In this document: piece after piece, positions 60,258 through 64,000 of the stretch | How the letters are laid out: every line of letters begins with the position of its first letter | Numbering within the stretch: position 1 is the stretch's first letter | Assembly: GCF_016464365.1 (NCBI RefSeq) | Contig: NZ_JADCUC010000002.1 | Span: 483,557 to 547,556 of the forward strand | DNA from: Sandaracinobacteroides hominis | GTDB taxonomy: Bacteria > Pseudomonadota > Alphaproteobacteria > Sphingomonadales > Sphingomonadaceae | Direction of reading: 5' to 3' | DNA: 64,000 bases | Program-made: the position numbers and the translations under genes | The notes under the pieces: model-generated | What the model saw: only the letters and a program-made list of their open reading frames with translations | Told to the model about the DNA's origin: nothing | Databases searched by the model: none

Positions 60258-61520
60258 TGAACCGCCCCGGGTTTGCCGGAGGCTGATTGGTTTGGGTCAC
60301 GCTGCCATATCCTGAGCGGTGATGGCAGCATAATATTGCTCTTCGGCTTCGGCAGGCGGGATGTTTCCGATGGGCTCAGCAGTCGCCGGTGATTGAACCA
60401 GTCGACCCATTCCAGCGTGGCGTATTCGACGGCCTCGAAGGACTCCAGGGTCCCCGGCGATGGATCACCTCGGCCTTGTAAAGGCCATTGATCGTCTCGG
60501 CCAAAGCGTTGTCATAGCTTTCGCCGACGCTGCCGACCGATGGTTCGATCCCGGGTTAGCTGCGCTGCCCTTTGGGTCGGCAAGCCGTTCGCTGTATCGG
60601 ATCGAGACATACTGGCTGCCGCGATCGGAGTGATGGATGAGGCCGCTGCTCCGTGCCGGTCGGCGATCATGAAGGGCCTGCTCAAGCGCATCGAGGACAA
60701 AGCCAGCATGCGCGGTGCGTGATGCTCGCCAGCCCACAATGCGGCGGGCGAACGTGTCGATGACGAAGGCCACGTAGACGAACCCGGCCCAGGTCGGGAC
60801 ATAGGTAAAATCCGAGACCCAGAGCCTATTCGGCGCCGATGCGCGGAACTGCCGGTTGACCCGGTCCAGCAGAGATGGCGCCGACCGGTCGCTGATGGTG
60901 GTCCGCGCCGGCTTGCCACGGATAACGCCCGCCAGCCCCATTGCCCGCATCAGCCGAGCAACCGTGCAGCGCGCGACATCGAAGCCTTCGCGCTGCATCT
61001 GACGCCAGACCTTGCGCACGCCATAGACGCGGAAGTTAGCTTCAAACACACGTCGTACCTCGATCCGGAGCGCGACGTCGCGCCTCGCCCGCGCCGACAG
61101 GCGCAATGGATCAATCCGCTTCGCGGCATGCGCATGGTAGGTCGATGGGGCGATCGGCAGAACCCGGCAGATCGGCTCGACCCCATGAACGGCGCGCTGG
61201 TCATCGATGAATGCGATCATCGCTTGAACGGGCGCCCAAAGTCCTTGGCTCGCTCCGCCTGCGCAAAATATGCTGACGCCTTGCGCAGGATCTCGTTGGC
61301 TTGGCGCAGCTCGCGGTTCTCTCGCTCCAGCGCTCTCAGCTGCGCGGCAACATCCGATGGGACGCCGGCCCCGTCGGCCGCTGTCCACCTCGGCCTTCTT
61401 GACCCACTCATGCAGCGTCTGCGCCGCACAGCCAATCTTCGCCGCGATCGACACTACCGCTGCCCAACGCGAGGCATGATCCTTCTCGTGGTCCAGCACC
61501 ATCCGAACCGCCCGATCGCG
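60258..61520 (-). mobile_element. degenerate IS3-family insertion element
   Basis: One terminal repeat is visible at 60258 (TGAACCGCCCCGGGTTTGCC...). The other end is not found and seems lost near 61520-61560. It carries broken orfA and orfB reading on the minus strand. No target-site duplication can be assigned. It lies 115 bp after the tRNA-Arg gene. Confidence 0.85.
60320..61515 (-). pseudogene. IS3-family transposase orfA/orfB, frameshifted
   Basis: orfA shows [12 protein letters not shown] in one frame and then [20 protein letters not shown] (the leucine-zipper end) in another, so a frameshift lies near 61390. orfB keeps [21 protein letters not shown], the HTH_21 region and the rve integrase core ([49 protein letters not shown]), but another frameshift near 60570 puts the DDE Glu region ([19 protein letters not shown]) out of frame. 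A further loss affects the 3' part. No functional transposase can be made. Confidence 0.85.
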
Positions 61521-61939
61521 GACCTATGTCGCGCTGGCCGCGCGCTCGGACTGATAGCCAGTTCCAACCGAAAGCTTATGCATCTGAGAGACCAGCCCTC
61601 ATCGGACCAGGAAACGCGCCCATCCGGCCTAGCTCTGTATTTTTCGGCGCTCCCGCCAAGCAGCCTGCCGGAACGCCCTGCCCGCAGTTTGAATCCATGC
61701 ACGATATGCAAGGCCAATGGAGAGAAGTGGAATCGGCAGAGAATTGCCTAAGTACGGAAAACGTCGTTCGCAATAATGTATGCGTTCAATTTATAAATTT
61801 AAAAAACTCATCGCATCGTCTTACATAGAAATATTAGATTACTAAGAGTTTACCAATAAACTAAGGAAAATTGCCGACCTGTAATCCGTTACCCTGATCG
61901 AGGGCTTCAATATGACGTCTGAGATGAGGAGAACGTCGC
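61521..61939. other. AT-richer gap without a supported gene
   Basis: About 420 bp between the IS3 remnant and the beta-helix gene. No frame with homology or a convincing ribosome binding site. The last 150 bp are strongly AT rich (for example TTTATAAATTTAAAAAAC near 61791) and may contain the promoter of the following gene. Confidence 0.6.
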
Positions 61940-63289
61940 ATGCGTTGTTACATTTTCTGTACTCTACTTGCAGCGTTTGCAACGACGCCCGCTATCGCGG
62001 GCGCGGCGGCCTCAACCGCCCTGAGCGGCGGCCCAGTTTCAGGCTCACAGGCCGCGCCGGTTCCCAGCAGCAGCAAGCTTGCGAAGACTGTTCTAGTTGT
62101 CTCCAATCTCAGCGAGCTGAAGTCGGCAATGCAAATAGCGCTGTCAACAACCGGAGGCGCCGAAATCAGACTGAACTCTGGATCTTATGGGGCCTTGGTC
62201 TGGACAAACAAGAACCACGCCCGCGGTCGTGTCTACCTTGTGCCCAACTCAAGCTCACGCCCGATCTTTTCAGCCATGAATCTTACCAACTCCAAAAACA
62301 TCGCTGTCTCTGGCATGCATATTATGGGGACGGATAGAGTTCTCGTATATCTGAACAGCACAGAAAATGTCGTGTTTTCAGGCAATTTGTTGACCGGAGC
62401 GAAACGAAATCAAAATGCGTGGGACGACGGCAGTGCTGGCGCACACGTACGTTTTGCGAAATCCGTTACGGTCAACGAGAATGTGTTCGAAGACCTGCGG
62501 GCAGGTATCTATTTTCAACGATCAAGCAAAATCTCATTTGCGTATAATACATTACAATACATCAGGGAGGGTGTTAACGTCGCGGCTACCAAGGACTTGG
62601 ACATTCGGGGAAATCTGTTTCGCTACTTCCAGCCGAACGTGCCGAACGGCGAACATCCCGATTCCATCCAGTTCTGGACTTCGAATGAAACCGAGGGGTC
62701 CACAGATGTCCGCATCGTAGAGAATGCAATGCTTCATGGTGGCTGCGCTGCGATACAAGGCATCTTCATTCGATCAGAGCGGCCGGAAGTCAAACATGGC
62801 GACATCACGGTTCAGCGCAATGTCTATTTTGGAGCCTCCAAAAACGCCATTGCAGTGGCCGACGTAGACACAGCTCTGGTCGAAAACAATGTAGCCATTG
62901 CGTCACCCTATTCTGAAACCAGCATAAGCCGCGCTGCGGCGCAGGCGGTAGACTCGCGGTGCAGCGGCGCTCTGCGGCCTGCCATTCTTTCCAGGGGCGT
63001 GGATACGACTGGCCATGTGATCCGCCGAAATATTGCGGCTCAAATCGGCCTGCAGAACAATGCTACGAGACAGGATAATATCGAAGTCGGCACAAATGTT
63101 GGAGCGGCTTATATCAGCGTCTTCGACGCGCAACCCACCGGCAGCGCTCCAGCTCTTGCCAGCTTCAGGACGCGCAGCCCTTCCGATGCTCGGAGCCGCA
63201 ATATCGGCCTGCTTTCGACCTTCAACTTCGGCTCTTCAGCGACCGGCCGTTTGGCGCTGGACCGAGGCCTTTCAATGCACAAGGAATAG
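61940..63289 (+). CDS. exported right-handed parallel beta-helix protein
   Basis: 449 residues. AGGAG seven bases before the ATG. Signal peptide (FCTLLAAFATTPAIAGA). From residue about 70 the chain has the N-x-x-F/V rhythm of beta-helix rungs: NLTNSKNIAVSGMHIMG, NSTENVVFSGNLLTG, AKSVTVNENVFEDL, TKDLDIRGNLFRYF, DTALVENNVAIAS. Such folds occur in polysaccharide lyases, mannuronan epimerases and phage tailspikes. Catalytic residues cannot be assigned. Base composition and codon use are clearly more AT rich than in the genes before 60000, and it is flanked by IS elements, so horizontal acquisition is likely. Confidence 0.8.
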   Translation: MRCYIFCTLLAAFATTPAIAGAAASTALSGGPVSGSQAAPVPSSSKLAKTVLVVSNLSELKSAMQIALSTTGGAEIRLNSGSYGALVWTNKNHARGRVYLVPNSSSRPIFSAMNLTNSKNIAVSGMHIMGTDRVLVYLNSTENVVFSGNLLTGAKRNQNAWDDGSAGAHVRFAKSVTVNENVFEDLRAGIYFQRSSKISFAYNTLQYIREGVNVAATKDLDIRGNLFRYFQPNVPNGEHPDSIQFWTSNETEGSTDVRIVENAMLHGGCAAIQGIFIRSERPEVKHGDITVQRNVYFGASKNAIAVADVDTALVENNVAIASPYSETSISRAAAQAVDSRCSGALRPAILSRGVDTTGHVIRRNIAAQIGLQNNATRQDNIEVGTNVGAAYISVFDAQPTGSAPALASFRTRSPSDARSRNIGLLSTFNFGSSATGRLALDRGLSMHKE

Positions 63290-63633
63290 ATGCGGGCAGG
63301 CATAAGCGAGATTGCAAGCCCTGATGGAGATGCGGGAGTCCGCGACCGATTCCCGATTAGGGAAATTTCTCGCTCTTCCAGGAAGACCCTATGGTGGCTT
63401 GGCAACGTGCGTGGGGCAAATCCTTATGCACGTTGACGCTGGTCTGCGACCATCGATTTCGTTCGCGTTCGCCCACTCGGCTGCTATCCCCGCAGCACCC
63501 TTGCCACTCCAATCCGTGCGAAGTTCTTCGCATGCGCCCGGGATCTGGCGAATATCTCGACCAGCTCCTGACCACACCCATTCGCGTTCAATCAGCGCGT
63601 TGGTAGCGACAACCCTTATTTATAACTTTAGGC
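63290..63633. other. gap without a supported gene
   Basis: About 340 bp between the beta-helix gene and the IS5-like element. Both strands have only short frames without recognisable motifs. A degraded coding remnant cannot be excluded. Confidence 0.5.
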
Positions 63634-64000
63634 TCAGGACCTATTAAATCGCTTGTGCGTGCATGAAGTGATTGATTCAATGTCGGCCTCTTGGAGGTGT
63701 TGCCGATGTCGGATGTTTGGCTGCTCAGCGAGGCGCAGATGCGCCAGATCGAGCCATTTTTCCCGCTTTCTCATGGCGTTCCGCGGGTCGATGATCGCCG
63801 GGTGATTTCGGGGATCATTTTCGTGCTGAAGAACGGCTTGCGCTGGCGGGACGCGCCGCTGGCCTACGGACCGCACAAGACGATCTACAACCGGTTCATC
63901 CGCTGGAGTCGCCTTGGCGTGTTCAACCACATCTTCGCCGAACTGGCAGCCAAGGCAGGCAAGCCGGATCGGCTGATGATCGATGCCACGCATTTGAAGG
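63634..64000 (+). mobile_element. IS5-family insertion element, left part
   Basis: The left terminus is probably near GGACCTATTAAATCGCTTGT (from about 63634), 72 bp upstream of the transposase ATG. The right part runs out of the window, so the inverted repeat cannot be confirmed. Confidence 0.7.
63706..64000 (+). CDS. IS5-family transposase, N-terminal part (continues beyond window)
   Basis: 98 codons are visible from ATG 63706 with GGAGG upstream. MSDVWLLSEAQMRQIEPFFPLSHGVPRVDDRRVISGIIFVLKNGLRWRD is the classical DUF4096 start of IS5 (IS427-group) transposases, followed by PHKTIYNRFIRWSRLGVF. The first catalytic Asp region (LMIDATHLK) is the last thing seen. In this group the enzyme is often made from two frames by -1 frameshifting, so the second half may lie in another frame. 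Confidence 0.92.
   Translation, partial: MSDVWLLSEAQMRQIEPFFPLSHGVPRVDDRRVISGIIFVLKNGLRWRDAPLAYGPHKTIYNRFIRWSRLGVFNHIFAELAAKAGKPDRLMIDATHLK

Noticed and set aside
63634..63993. Minus-strand open frame at the right edge
   Set aside because: It is antisense to the IS5-family transposase, which has clear conserved motifs on the plus strand.
60143..64000. An attachment-site duplicate of the tRNA-Arg 3' end
   Set aside because: No second copy of the T-arm/acceptor sequence was found before the window ends.

Overview
The window is a GC-rich chromosomal segment from an alphaproteobacterium, most likely of the order Sphingomonadales. The reasons are the gene content and order (argH / LptM-like lipoprotein / lysA, a stand-alone lipoyl-domain protein, many lipoproteins and Spinster-type MFS genes), the non-phosphorylative pentose genes, and an inverted pair of a GCTTCGACAAGCTCAGCC-type repeat that I associate with this order. 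The genus cannot be fixed from the sequence. Almost all of 1-60143 is densely packed housekeeping DNA with many 1-4 bp stop/start overlaps. From the tRNA-Arg at 60067 onward the character changes: a decayed IS3-family element, an AT-richer beta-helix gene, and the start of an IS5-family element.

Layout. 1-3858: ftsH 3' end, TPM-domain lipoprotein, HSL-type esterase, surface-lipoprotein-like protein. 3949-11999: MFS transporter, iron-type alcohol dehydrogenase, a subtilisin-like protease with seven 56-residue C-terminal repeats, a thiolase-like protein and a beta-lactamase-fold hydrolase. 11996-15842 (minus): YbjN-like protein, holC, pepA, dihydroorotase-like amidohydrolase. 15863-18942: ygfZ, a CitE-like lyase, SPFH/NfeD pair. 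18910-23615 (minus): siroheme synthase, galU, lysA, small lipoprotein, argH, whose start codon overlaps that of the divergent tlpA-like gene. 24192-26134 (minus): small membrane and secreted proteins, periplasmic SOD, lipoyl-domain protein. 26268-29398 (minus): two gp19-like (phage tail-tube family) proteins followed by a trypsin-like protease / non-specific nuclease fusion. 29525-36570: glpD, pdxH, DnaJ-like, BrkB-like, fabI, a secreted protein, aroC. 36577-42094: acidic protein, DUF4870 protein, RNase P RNA, ndk, a REP-rich kilobase around a VOC gene, HNH protein, gluQRS, HIG1-like protein, cobalamin adenosyltransferase. 42198-48662: GH3 glycosidase divergent from a four-gene pentose oxidation operon (FAH-family 2-keto-3-deoxypentonate dehydratase, SDR, SMP-30 lactonase, aldose epimerase). 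48678-51973: secreted protein, SCP2 domain, Ala-rich lipoprotein, lipB, dacA-type carboxypeptidase. 52098-56085: PotD-B-C-A-type polyamine ABC transporter. 56082-60026: hydrolase, methyltransferase, comF, grxC, nitrilase-family amidase, DUF1178.

The most unusual element is the 26268-29398 operon: tail-tube-like proteins of contractile injection systems without sheath, baseplate or ATPase, tightly coupled to a protease-nuclease fusion. Other signals worth attention are the repeat-bearing S8 protease, a LacI-type operator motif shared by the pentose operon and the lipoyl-domain gene, a REP-like family with compensatory stem changes, a holC gene without a canonical start codon, and argH/tlpA start codons that overlap head to head.
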